From Polychytrium aggregatum (Eukaryota > Chytridiomycota > Chytridiomycetes > Polychytriales), in contig NW_026516211.1 in assembly GCF_025602895.1 (NCBI RefSeq), positions 1,013,006 through 1,077,005 on the forward strand: a stretch of DNA of 64,000 bases, in the 5' to 3' direction. The position numbers and the translations under genes were made by a program. Of the stretch, positions 30,972 to 41,702 are shown piece after piece. Each line of letters opens with the position of its first letter. Position 1 is the first letter of the stretch. Under the pieces are notes generated by a model, which was not told the origin of the DNA, made no database searches, and saw nothing but the letters and a program-made list of their open reading frames with translations.

Positions 30972-33900
30972 ATGAGCGCCGACGAGCTGACCCTCACCGT
31001 CACGCTGACGGATGTGACCTTCAGCCGCGAGGGCTACTATTTCGTCCTCCTCCAGCTCAAACACGACGGCGAGCTTACGGGCCCCAAGAACCGGACCGAG
31101 GTCTGCAGCCGAGTGACGGCGCCTGTGTTTCGCACAAGCACCTTTAAATTCGATCGAGCTATTGCCACCAAGTCGCCCGAGCTCGAGCTGACCGTCAACG
31201 AGATCATCACCGCAGCCGATGGCAGCAAGGCGGTCAAGATCATCGGCGGCAATGTGGTTTCGCTGAGCGACATAGCATCGGATCGCTCGGGACAGCGACA
31301 GTCCAAGATCACCCATCTCTATGCTACCTCAGAATATGCCCAAACCCTCGGCGGCAACAAAAAGAACCTCCGCAACGGAGTGGCCACCGTGGGCAGACTG
31401 ACTCTCACGTTTGTGTGCGAAGGTAGGCACCGCGATCGGTTAGGGTCGCCCCACCTAATGAAGCCTCGTTCGGGCCCGTATCCGACAGAGTCTCATCGCC
31501 CATCCCTTTGACGACAGGCAGTGCCCTTCCCAAACCCGAGCAGGTCAGCAAATCAACGATCGAGGCCGGTAAGCAACTCGGGCGTCTCTCTGGTTCAAAG
31601 TTGCGGTGTTGGGCCGACGCGATAGCGACTGCTCTCGGTTAAAAATGGCTATGACTATAACCCGATACTTTGTTCTTCGCGGCCATAACGATGGCTGGAT
31701 GCTAGATCATTCTCCCAAGGCAGATCGTGGTGAGTCTTCAAGAACGGCACGCTTACGACTGCGGATCGCTCAGAATGTTGCCCCAAGGGTGGGCTGTACT
31801 GAGCCTTTCGCTTCTCCGCATCGACCCAGCGCTGCCGGCCTGGAAGGAGGTCCATGTTGAGGCCCCCCCTCAGAGACAATTTGAGCATGAACGTGCCCGA
31901 GACGCTGTGCCAACACCCAAGGAAGCCACAACCACAGACCATCCGAGCGAACCCACCGAGCCCAGCGAGTCACCGCAGCTACCAGCACCACAGTCTCCAG
32001 ATCCGACCTGGCGCCAGGGTGAGTCGTGGGAAACAGGATTCCAGGAGCCTTCATCTCCAGCACGGTTGATCTCTCGGCCGCCTGACCGTTTCGATGTGAC
32101 GTCAGACGTCCCATTCTGTTTCCAGGAACAAGCGCCGCATCCCGGACACCGGATACGACTGTTCGTCCACGAGGTCTGGGGACTGCCGGTCGCAAGCCCA
32201 ACCAACGAGAGCGGTACTGTATCGGCATCACCGGTATCAGTGTTTGTCTCGGCTCGAGTCCATGACCCTGCATCAACATTGCCTAAGAGAGGAAGCTATG
32301 CTACAAGCGCCAGTTATGCTTCCACGGGCGGGTAAGCTCCAGCCCCCAGGCAATTGACTAGGTTCCTGTGATCCCGCGATACCTCTCTAACCTGCTCGTT
32401 TGCAGCGAAGCACTCATTGCCGAGTGTCTGACTTTGGACCTCGACGAGCCTTATTCTCCATCGAGCGCACCAAACCTCAACATCTCCGTCATCAACAGCA
32501 CCACGGGCGATGCTATTGTGGCTTTTCTCTTTCCCGTCTCGACCATATACTGTCCCTCCCATCGACAGCTCAACGTGATCCTCAAAGGCGCTGCCAATGG
32601 ACTGAGCTCGCCCCTGTTTTTGCGGCTCGGCATTGTCTCCATCAACACGATGGTTGATTCTGTCCGGCTACTGCAGCAGGAGTATTCCGGTCCCATGACC
32701 TTCTTCCAAATCCAGCCGCGCGGGATCAACAACACGTTCCCATTCTCTATGAGATGCTATTGTGTCGTGCGACTCGTTCCAGACACTAGAGCCTATTTGG
32801 TGGCCATGGATCAACTGCAGCGGTCCTATATGGTTGGTCAATTCTCATGTAGCTCTGTGCTTGAGTGCCGGCCAAGCAACTTTCTTGATTCTGGAATCGC
32901 TAACTCATCAGCAATATCCACCTCTACCGATTTCACCAGGATGGCCATGAGTTCAGTTGCTCGCCGGTTGAGCCCGAGGTCACGTTGACTTTTGATGAAC
33001 AGGGATGCCTCACCAACCTTGAGGAGCTCTACACCAAAGTATACATTCCGCAGCTGGCGTACTCACCCCGGGATGCCGACAAAGTGTATCCAAGGGCAGC
33101 CCGGAGCGGCAGATGCTATCAGATGACATGCGCCTCTGAGGCCACGGCATCTCCGACATGGAGCGATGCCTGCTTTATGTTTGCGTTACCGGCGGTATGT
33201 GCCCAGCAAAGTCGCAGGCGACAGCGTCTCGACCCGTGTTCGGTGATCTCGTGTTCGGTGATCTCGTGTTCGGTGATCTCGTGTTCGGTGATCTTGGATG
33301 TTGCTGCTTGCATTCCCATACCACATTGGTTGTGGATGGCTCCACTGTCTCATTACCAGCCAAGGCGATATGTACGTCACTTCTATTCGCTCATACTGTT
33401 GCTCTTGCTTACTCTGCAACTCTGACATGATCCAGCCTGAAGTTGGACCAGACACAGGCTTCGCTATCGAGCTCTATCGCTGCGGCGTGGCCCAGTTTGA
33501 TGGCGGCCCCCAGCCCCATCCAAATCGCGAACTTGATCGGCCGCTTATCCAAGACATGGTTTGCTACGCCACCATCGGGCTGCAGAGCAGCGGCGCTCTC
33601 AAAGTCCCACAGGCAGGCGGCGGAGTCGATCTGGACCATGTCAAAGTCAATTTCGTCGGTCGATTTGCCTCGTTGGGCGAGCGAAACAGCGTCCCGACCC
33701 TTCGGCTCTCGCTTATCCTTCCGGATATTCGCCTGGTAACGACGAGCTGCAATTGATTGTAAAGATTATATGCAGTCCACAGGACGACCTTCTCGCTTGC
33801 TCGAATCATTCTAATCGAATCTGGTCACCTGCAGGACACTTCGTCGGGTCCTGACCCATCCAAGACCTCTCCCACCGTCACCCAGGTAACGCGTTCACCA

Positions 33901-36224
33901 GATGTTGAAGCAAAGCAGCCAGGAGCTGTCCTGATGCACAAGCTACGCCGAATCTACTGCGCAAGCGGAAATACACTGACATTAATAGAACACTCAGGTC
34001 CAGGAGCCCAGGACGGATCGAAAATCAAGTCTCAGCCAAGAAAACAAAGCCTCAGCAGGGCCATCTGCACCGCAAAGGTCTGTAACGAGCGGCTCAAGGC
34101 TTCTCGAGCGTGATGACAAAGAGTCTGACCCTCGTTCCTTCACTCGGCATAGGAACAAGAGCAAGGCTGGTCACAACCATGACGACACACAAAACCAAAG
34201 AGTCATCGACAGGTTGTTGCTGGAAATCGAGTGTCGCTCCGAAGCCATCCGAAGGGTTGGAGAAGATCTGATTCGAGTTCGCCAGCTCAATGCGCATCTG
34301 GAGGTAGGATCGGCAAAGGCTTGCTGAAATCTGCAGGGTCCTGCACCCATCAAAGCCGACGATTACATCAAGCAAATTGATGCGCATTTCAACTCGGTGA
34401 GATGGCTGCTTATCGGTGGTATGTTGAAACGACACGGATCTGTGGATCAGGAAGCCAACCGAAACCTTCGAATGGTTGTTGCGAGCCACGAGTCTAAAGC
34501 CGGGTACCTCATCGAAGCGGTCGACATTGAAACGCTCTCTCTGGATGAGATCCGGAGACGATATGATATCCTTTTGATTTGATCAGCCTGGAAGAATACC
34601 GCCAAAGATCCACCTGTTCCATGTCTAGCTAACCTCTTGTGACGCGGGCCATATCCTTGACTCTCACGATATCCTTTATTGTTCGACGGTACCCGTCCTC
34701 GCTGGCAAGCTGCGGCAAGAAAAGCTTATAAACCGCGGACTGACCGAGAGACTTGAAGAGGCACAAGCGGCAGCGATCGAGGTACATGGACAGGAGACTG
34801 TGATCATTTCGTGGCTGACAACGCTCGGGGGAGCGTCGCCAAATGCTTATTCTATGGACGCACAGAAAAATGAGATACAGAAAAAACTCTTGGAACTCCG
34901 GCATGCCCATACAACACAGCAAGTCTATGTACAGAAGCTGCAGGTTCACATCTTCATCATGAGTCAATCAATCTGAGACGCTTGCTGTTGGATCGGCTTG
35001 GGGCCTCTGATCCTTTGGCTGTTATTGCCGCCCAGGACAGTGTTGCACGACAAACGCAGTACAAAAAGCTCGTCAAGTCGCAGGAAGAAGTCATACAGAG
35101 AATGGGGATGCTGCTGAAGGAGTCGCTCAGTATCCAAAAGAAAGGTAAATTCCGCTGGTGCTGCAGCGCTCCCCCGGATGATATGTGGCCGCACATCGCC
35201 GCACCACCGCATCGCCGCATTCGTCCAACCAAACATCTATTTGCGTTCGTGACCCATCGCTATCACAGAAAAGCTGGACGATTTTTTGAAATCTGTACAG
35301 ATTGATTCGTCCGAGTTCGATTTGGGCCTCTACAGGCTACTTGCGGACGAGAACCAGGAGCTAAAGCGCAAGCTGCGCCAGTTTGAGCAGGTTGTTTCGG
35401 CCACAATGTCCCGTCGCTCGACTGAATGCCTTATATATGAGCCAGAGCTAATGCAATCACAATACAACATCCCAACGATTGAAAAGCGCGAGGAAACAAA
35501 AACAGATGACAAACCGGGCAAACCTGATAGCAAGGACAAGTCGGTGACCCTTTTGGATCTGCATGCACAGGGGACTCTTGGGTTCATGCGTTTCCAGTCA
35601 ATGAGCTGACCTGCTGACATCTTGCTTCCAGAGAGATTGCGGACTTGCGCTCGGCCTCTGACAACTTCCGACTTCTCATGAGGGCTGAGCGAGCAGAAAC
35701 CAGAGTGGCGGCGCTCGAGCAGCAGGTCTGCGTATGCGAACAATCCAGTCCGTCGCACCGCCGTTCTCAGGCGATGCACTTGCCAGGCGGCTCTGACCAT
35801 ATGATGAAAACAGATCATTGATAGCGCCAAGGGGTTTTCCAAGGAAACTGCCGAACTCAAGTCGACGATAGCCATCCTCAAGGCCAGGAGCGAGGTGTTG
35901 CCAGCGGCATCTCTGGTGAATGTGGGTATCTCCATCAAAGACAAGAGCAATCTCTGCTCACCCAGCTGATATGGCACCAACTGTTGTCCCGTCTGGTATC
36001 CATCCCAGGCCCAGAGCACTCCCAAGTCCGAATGTCCAGAAACACCCAAATCGGCCACTCCGATATCCCTCAAGCTTCCCCGCAAGCCATCGGTACACTT
36101 GGAGCCAATGCCAGATGTCAAAGAATCAATGGCCAGGAGAGACACGACATCGTCCCCTTCGCCTGTAATATCGCAGCCGGGCTTTTGGACACTGCCCAAG
36201 GATCTTGTATTTGATCGCAAGTAG
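30972..36224 (+). CDS. CCDC33: CCDC33-like flagellar protein (C2 domains plus coiled coils), exons partly resolved
   Basis: Homologue of animal CCDC33, a testis/cilium protein with C2-type domains and a coiled-coil half. Secure pieces: first exon 30972-31422 (LTVTLTDVTFSREGYYFVLL, a C2 strand pattern), 31518-31568, 32126-32331 (HRIRLFVHEVWGLP), 32406 to about 32830 (LNISVINSTTGDAIVAF), about 32910-33194, about 33436-33735 (FAIELYRCGVAQFDGG). The coiled-coil half includes RRVGEDLIRVRQLNAHLE (to 34301), KLVKSQEEVIQRMGMLLKE (35073-35130), FDLGLYRLLADENQELKRKL (35320-35380) and DNFRLLMRAERAETRVAALE (35660-35720), which line up with the order of segments I recall from human CCDC33. The last exon (about 36010-36224) is rich in S, P and T and ends FWTLPKDLVFDRK. 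Several junctions between 32.8 and 35.2 kb are not settled. Confidence 0.75.
33236..33295. repeat. Four 15-base repeats in a CCDC33 intron
   Basis: Four perfect tandem copies of the 15-base unit GTGTTCGGTGATCTC, starting about 40 bases after the donor at 33195 (GTATGT). The reading frame stays open through it, so exon use cannot be excluded, but the protein would be repetitive and unlike the domain. Confidence 0.9.
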
Positions 36225-36382
36225 CCGAAAGTCAAGCGCCAACCCGTCGCGTGTGTCTCGGAGTCGCGAGATAGCGAGAATTAGCGCAACAGCCAGTATA
36301 TGAATACAGGGTATAGATGTATCCGGAACATAGATGCGGCGATCTGTCGATAGTACCATAGACACTATGGGTTGAGCTATCA

Positions 36383-39165
36383 TCATGGAGAGTCTTGAGA
36401 TCCCGACGGATCCTGATCCAAGTTGGCCAAATCAACTGCCTGGCTGTGAAGCGACTGGCAGAATCGCTTGAATTCAAGTGGGTCTCCCTGAGTAGAAAGC
36501 GACCCATCGAGTGAGTCAGCGCAATGGCAGACAACAATTACTCAACGCCACTCATGAATGCCCGACAGGGGCCTCATGTGCGCACCTTTCGTTTTTGGAG
36601 ATTCACCATGACCCGTTTCAGTACAGTCCGCAGCTGTGTTTCGCCCGTTAAAGGACACCGTCGCTTGTCCACCGTGGAGAACACAATCTGAGCCACGCTG
36701 GGTGTTAGTGGGCGGGATGAAAAACCATTCAGCGGATAGCCCGGTGCAGGTGGCAGCTTGCCTTTGAAAGCCGCTTGTTCACTTTGTGAGGGACGACAAA
36801 CTCTTCGAGGACACGAGAGAGCACAGACAGCGCTTTGTCGATGGTGCGGCAGTTTAGATAGAACCTCGTTGTTCGTTCCGACAAGAGAAGTTCCCGCAAA
36901 GCCCGGCGTCGCTGAGTCTGTTTCAACAGAGTTTGTTGGTTGCGGTGTTGGTGTGGATATGGGCGCGGGGTCAGTGTTCAGCACAGCACAAATCAACCAC
37001 ATAGAGAATCTACGCCTCGACCGAAATGAGGGCAACAGCAGTAGAGCGCGGCTGAACAGCCCGACCAAATAGCATGGAATTTCGGCCGACCCGAAACAGA
37101 TACTTGGGCGATGGGCAGTGCTGGTTGGCTTACCGAGGAGACGTCAAGCTCTGCCCCGCTCGAAAGGCAGCGATCTACCGGTTGGGAGAATGACACGATT
37201 CCTTTGTGCACTCGCTTACTGGGGCTGACAACCGATCCGGCAACAGCAATATCCTTCGCGAGGGTCTCTGGTTGTGAAAACGCGCTGATGTGGGGTTGTT
37301 GGTTATGTTATAGAAACAACGGGCATGGAAGTGCCTGCGTCCGCAAGTCGATACTGTCGTCCGTCGCCAGCATGGGCAACACCTACACAGGTTGCGTAGA
37401 ATCCTCCAGATCTTCAGCCGGGGCGATGCGCTCGTTAATCAGATCAGCCATCTTGGTGACATCACCACATTTCCCTGTGAAGTAGCGCCCAGGCGATGTG
37501 ATTAGTGTGTCGTATGCATGGTTCCGGAACACCAGGGGATTCGTACGCCAGTGAGGAGCTAGTTCGATGCATTCATTCCTGACTTGAGATGCACTCACCA
37601 CTCTCAAGGAGAGGATTGGGGGCTTGAAACCATTTGTGGTCAATGATGTCATCCAACAAAAGTCGCTCCTCGGGATTGATCGTGAGAATGCCTCGGATGA
37701 GATCTAGAGAAGGGGGATCGATTGTAAGCTCGATATATATCGCAGACCGATCCGGGAGCTGGTCTTGCTCGCCTCCGGACGTTGGCGCTGAGGAGCAAGT
37801 TGGTCTTGCGGCCGCGAACCCACCAAAAGATGCTGCTCCGAGCCTGTTCCATGGAGCATGTTCGTTCAGGTTGCCAGAGCAGTGGTCGAAGTACAGACGA
37901 TACTCGTCGTCGGCGGTGGTGGGCTCGGCCCAGGGGGTATCTATGCCATCCATGGATATCAAGTCAGCCAACAGAGGAATCCAAGGTCCGGCTCATATGC
38001 AGCTTGGGCACTTACTGCCGATGAGGAGGACAAACAGGATGACTCCTGCCGACCAGATGTCCGCCCGATCGCCGTCGTATCTGAGCTTCAGGACCTCGGG
38101 TGCAATGTACGGAGGGCTTCCACACAGGGTCTGCAGCACGCGGCGCTTGCCTTTGTGCATGAACACTGTCGACAGCCCGAAATCCGAGATCTTCAAGTTT
38201 CCTGGAATTCAGATCCGGCCGGCACATCGGCGCATCAGCACGGGGCTCGCATAGGGCCACGAAAGAGCCCTGACGACGACGACGCCACTGATGCGATATG
38301 TTCAGCAAAACCCCACCATAGTCATCCAACAAGAGATTCTGCACAAACAGCATAAGCGAAAGGACCGATGTGAATGCAGGCAGGAAATGCTCTACTGTTC
38401 CCAGCTTTGCCGAGTGGCAGCAGCAGCAGCATTGCTTGGAGCACTTCACTGACCTCGGGCTTCAGATCCCGGTGCGCTACACCCTTGCCGTGAAGGTATT
38501 CCTGGAGCAAAGGCACAGGCAGATCCAAATGCGGAGTCTGTGAGGAAGCAGACCGGCAATCGACAGCATGCTCGACAATGATTGCAAAGACGGCCAGCAT
38601 TACCATCCCGGAAACAAGCTGAACGAAATAGAGATGGGCCAGATTCTCTTCGATCCCGACATCTGGAACTGGAGGGGCAAGGGATTCAGCCGAGCGCTCG
38701 GGCAGAGCCATCCCAGCGCTTTCTTCGTCGAACCATCGCTCGCGGCACTGGCAGAGGCATCACCTATGTGATTGAACAGTTCTCCGACGGCTGCATATTC
38801 CATGAACAGATAGATGTGACCGTCGTCTTCCTCGGTGCCCAGAAGCCGAATGATACTCTCGTGTTCGATGCCCGAGTGGATCAGGATCTCCTTGCGCAGA
38901 CACTGCAGCTGGGCGGCCGCCGAGTCGTTCTTGCGGACCGTTTTTACGGCAATGTAGGAGCCGTTGTCATCTTGGGCAAGCTGTACTCTGCGGCGCTTCG
39001 AGCGTCAACACGGAATCGATGCGCAAGCCCTATTGCGCATGGATCAGGGGACCACACTCAGCGAAATGCACCGCTGTCTTACCTGGCGAAACCACCGACG
39101 CCGATGACGTCGAGCAAGAGTAGGTTCCGGATCCTTGGGCCAGCGGCTTTGGCTCTTTGGGACAT
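36383..39165 (-). CDS. CHK1: Checkpoint kinase CHK1, C-terminal exons partly resolved
   Basis: Serine/threonine kinase of the DNA damage and replication checkpoint. Resolved exons on the minus strand: 39165-39083, 38987-38764, 38668-38604, 38501-38454, 38338-38317, 38201-38016, 37940-37599, 37474-37389. Kinase motifs in order: glycine loop GVGGFAR, catalytic Lys in [57 protein letters not shown], and the CHK1-typical GNTPWAEPT and HKWFQ. The C-terminal regulatory (KA1-like) half is recognisable at [24 protein letters not shown] (about 36870-36790), [16 protein letters not shown] (about 36680-36640) and the last exon [13 protein letters not shown], ending at 36383. One exon is only 22 bases. 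The gene ends 158 bases from CCDC33, which runs toward it. Confidence 0.92.
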
Positions 39166-40048
39166 GACGGAAATGAGACCCAGCGAAACCCGGGTGGCGG
39201 ACCGACCGGCTGAGATCAGCACCGACCAGGGTCAGCGAGGAGGTGACGATACCCACGCCGAGCACAAACGCCATCGCCGCCATCGCCAATGTCCCATGCT
39301 GTGTCGATGCCCATGCTGCCGATGCCGATGCCGAGATGCAGACGACATTCCCATGACGAATACGATTGCCGTTGTCTCCTGCGGCTCGGTCGGCGCTGCT
39401 CCCGGCATCTGCCGATGACCCACGCTGCCCTGCCCTCTCTCCCATGCCGATCCCTCTTCTCCATCGCCCCCTCGCCCGCTTTTGCGTCGTCGCTGCCCAC
39501 GCCGCCCTCCGGAAATCGCCGATCCCGCAACGGGAGCACTCGGAACCCCGGACACTCCCGGCTTCTCTCCTATCGGGCGTTCCCGGAGATCGGGCGCGTC
39601 CGGCTCGTCCGCCTCCGCTTTCCCCCGAACAAGCCAGACATAAATACCTGGGATATCCAGTCCAGTCCCCACCACCCACCACATCCGCTGCGACTGCGGA
39701 CCAGCCTCGACCGATTGACTCGCCAACCGACCCGACCACCTCCTTGCCACCACAGCCGCCCTTCTGTCCGAAAACCAATCCTTGTAAGTTGTAGCGCCGC
39801 TCGCGTTGTGGCTCTCGACTTGGCTCTGATTCTCCACACACAACAGCCACCCAGTTCACACCCGCAGCCATGTCCATGTCGTCTGCGTGCATGTCCATGT
39901 CGTTCACATGCACGGCCGCCATGCTGCAGCTCACAGCTCACAGCCCACAGCCCATCTCACCACTCTGGCCATTCCTCCTTCAGTCAGCCCACGGTCTCTT
40001 GTCAATCCTTCTCATTCCAGACCCATCTCGCCACCCATCTCGCCACCC
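39166..40048. other. Divergent spacer CHK1 / methyltransferase
   Basis: 883 bases. ATAAATAC near 39640 is TATA-like for the plus-strand gene, and GTAAGT near 39785 could begin a 5' untranslated intron. Long open frames on both strands here are low-complexity, and I reject them as genes. Confidence 0.45.
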
Positions 40049-41247
40049 ATGTCTGCCCAACAGTCCGACTTTTGGTCTCCCAGCCACTACTCGACCCACG
40101 CCGCCTTTGTCCCCGTCTTGACCAGCAACATCGTCACTCTCCTGGACCCCAAGCAGGACGAGCGCATCTTTGACCTTGGCTGCGGCGACGGCGTCCTGAC
40201 CCAGGAGCTCGTCACCCGCTTTGGCGCTCGGGTCGTCGGCACCGACTCGAGTCCGGCCATGATCGAGGCTGCCAGGGCCAAGGCTGCAGCCGCCGGCATC
40301 GACGAGAGCCGCCTCCGATACGATGTTGTTGACGGCCAGAGGCTCGAGGAGGACATCGGCGACAGCTACAAGGGCCCTTATGATGCTGTCTTCAGCAACG
40401 CAGGTATGGGCATGCACCCCTGCACCCCTGCACCCCTGCACCCCTGCACTCATGCACTCATGCACTCATGCACTCATGCACTCATGCACTCGGTGGTATC
40501 CTTGGTGTGCGATGGTCTTGCCGAGGGATATATCCGCCACACCACATCCTTGCCATGCAGTGTCTGGTGTGCATCGTGGTGGTTCCCACGGCATCAGGCA
40601 TGTGCGATTCGAGTCCCTTGTCCCTCTCAGACTCATCTCGCTCACCGCCATTCTGCCGCCTCATCTGCCACACGCCCTTTCCACAGCCATCCACTGGATG
40701 AAGCAAGATCCTGAAGCCGTCGTTCGCGGCGTCCGTCAGCTTCTCAGACCTGGCGGCCGCTTCGTCGCCGAGTTTGGTGGACATCTGAATGTCGCCACCA
40801 TCCACTCGGCCTTGATTGCGGCGGTCGGTCGCCGAGGCAAGGACGGCGTCGAACTCTCGCCCTGGTTCTTCCCAACGTGAGTGTCGTCGACGTACATCCC
40901 ATCCCATCCATACCATCCATCCACTCTCGGCTCTGGCCTTCGTGCTCACATTCACATCCATCCATTCACGATGTCACAGCGCCGACGAGTACAAGACCAT
41001 TCTCGAGCGCAACGGCTTTGAGGTCGAATCTATCGGCCTGTTCCCGCGCCAGACAGATCTCCCCACTGATGTCGGTGGCTGGGTCGATACCTTTGGCGCG
41101 CCTTTCCTCAAGCCCTTTTCCGAGGCCGAGGCGGCGCAGATCCGACACGAGGTCGTCGAGCAGCTCAGACCGGTTCTCTGCGACAAGAACGGCAAGTGGG
41201 TTGTCGACTACGTCCGCCTCCGAGTCAGGGCCACCCTCAAGCCTTGA
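40049..41247 (+). CDS. SAM-dependent methyltransferase, bacterial/trans-aconitate type
   Basis: Class I methyltransferase. Three exons: 40049-40403, 40687-40876, 40980-41247; 270 residues. The SAM-binding motif I is DLGCGDGVLTQEL, motif II VVGTDSSPAMIE, an acidic post-II residue lies in YDVVDGQRLEE, motif IV is YDAVFSNAAIHWM, and the post-motif segment is LLRPGGRFVAEFGGHLN. The SNAAIHW plus EFGGHLN combination resembles bacterial trans-aconitate/malonyl-type methyltransferases and related fungal proteins. Substrate unknown. No signal peptide or membrane segment. Intron 1 is filled with 8-base repeats. Confidence 0.88.
40415..40490. repeat. Two adjacent 8-base arrays in methyltransferase intron 1
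   Basis: Four copies of CACCCCTG followed without a gap by five copies of CACTCATG. The array begins about 11 bases after the intron 1 donor. The two units share CAC and TG ends, suggesting one derived from the other. Confidence 0.9.
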
Positions 41248-41702
41248 ACATAGCCACTCCACTCCCTTCGCTGATGATTAGCCCAGATTCTCACGCGAGG
41301 GCATCGCAATTGATATTGGTTTTGATTTTGTTGGAATATATTGTTTGGAAATTGAAAATCGAATGTGAATGTGAATGTGAATGTGAATGTGAATGTGAAT
41401 GTGAATGTGAATGTGAACGGAATCAAAACTCATCTCAAAATCACCGCACATTTCCTGGGTTCTTCAAATCGACTCAACCACCAGCAAAACTTGATTCAAC
41501 TACAGGGTGCATGATAAATAGTAGAGTGTGCCTAATAGATAGCGTGCTGGAAGGCAAATCGCAAGCTGTCCTGTCTCCGGAACCGACATGACGCCGACAC
41601 TGACAGCCCCCGAGTATCGCCGATATGGGCTGCCGAATCCACACCTGCATCACTTGGAAGCAAGGGCCTTGGCGCCAGAGCCGGACTCATCCTCGGGCAC
41701 TC
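41248..41702. other. Convergent spacer methyltransferase / TCP11
   Basis: 455 bases between facing stop codons, AT-richer than its surroundings, with a hexanucleotide array (listed) in the middle. No gene seen. Confidence 0.5.
41361..41416. repeat. Hexanucleotide array (GAATGT)n
   Basis: Nine perfect copies of a 6-base unit in the shared 3' spacer of the methyltransferase and TCP11. Confidence 0.95.

Noticed and set aside
39044-40173. Long frames on both strands between CHK1 and the methyltransferase
   Set aside because: They run through both promoters and the CHK1 first exon, are compositionally biased, and match no family.
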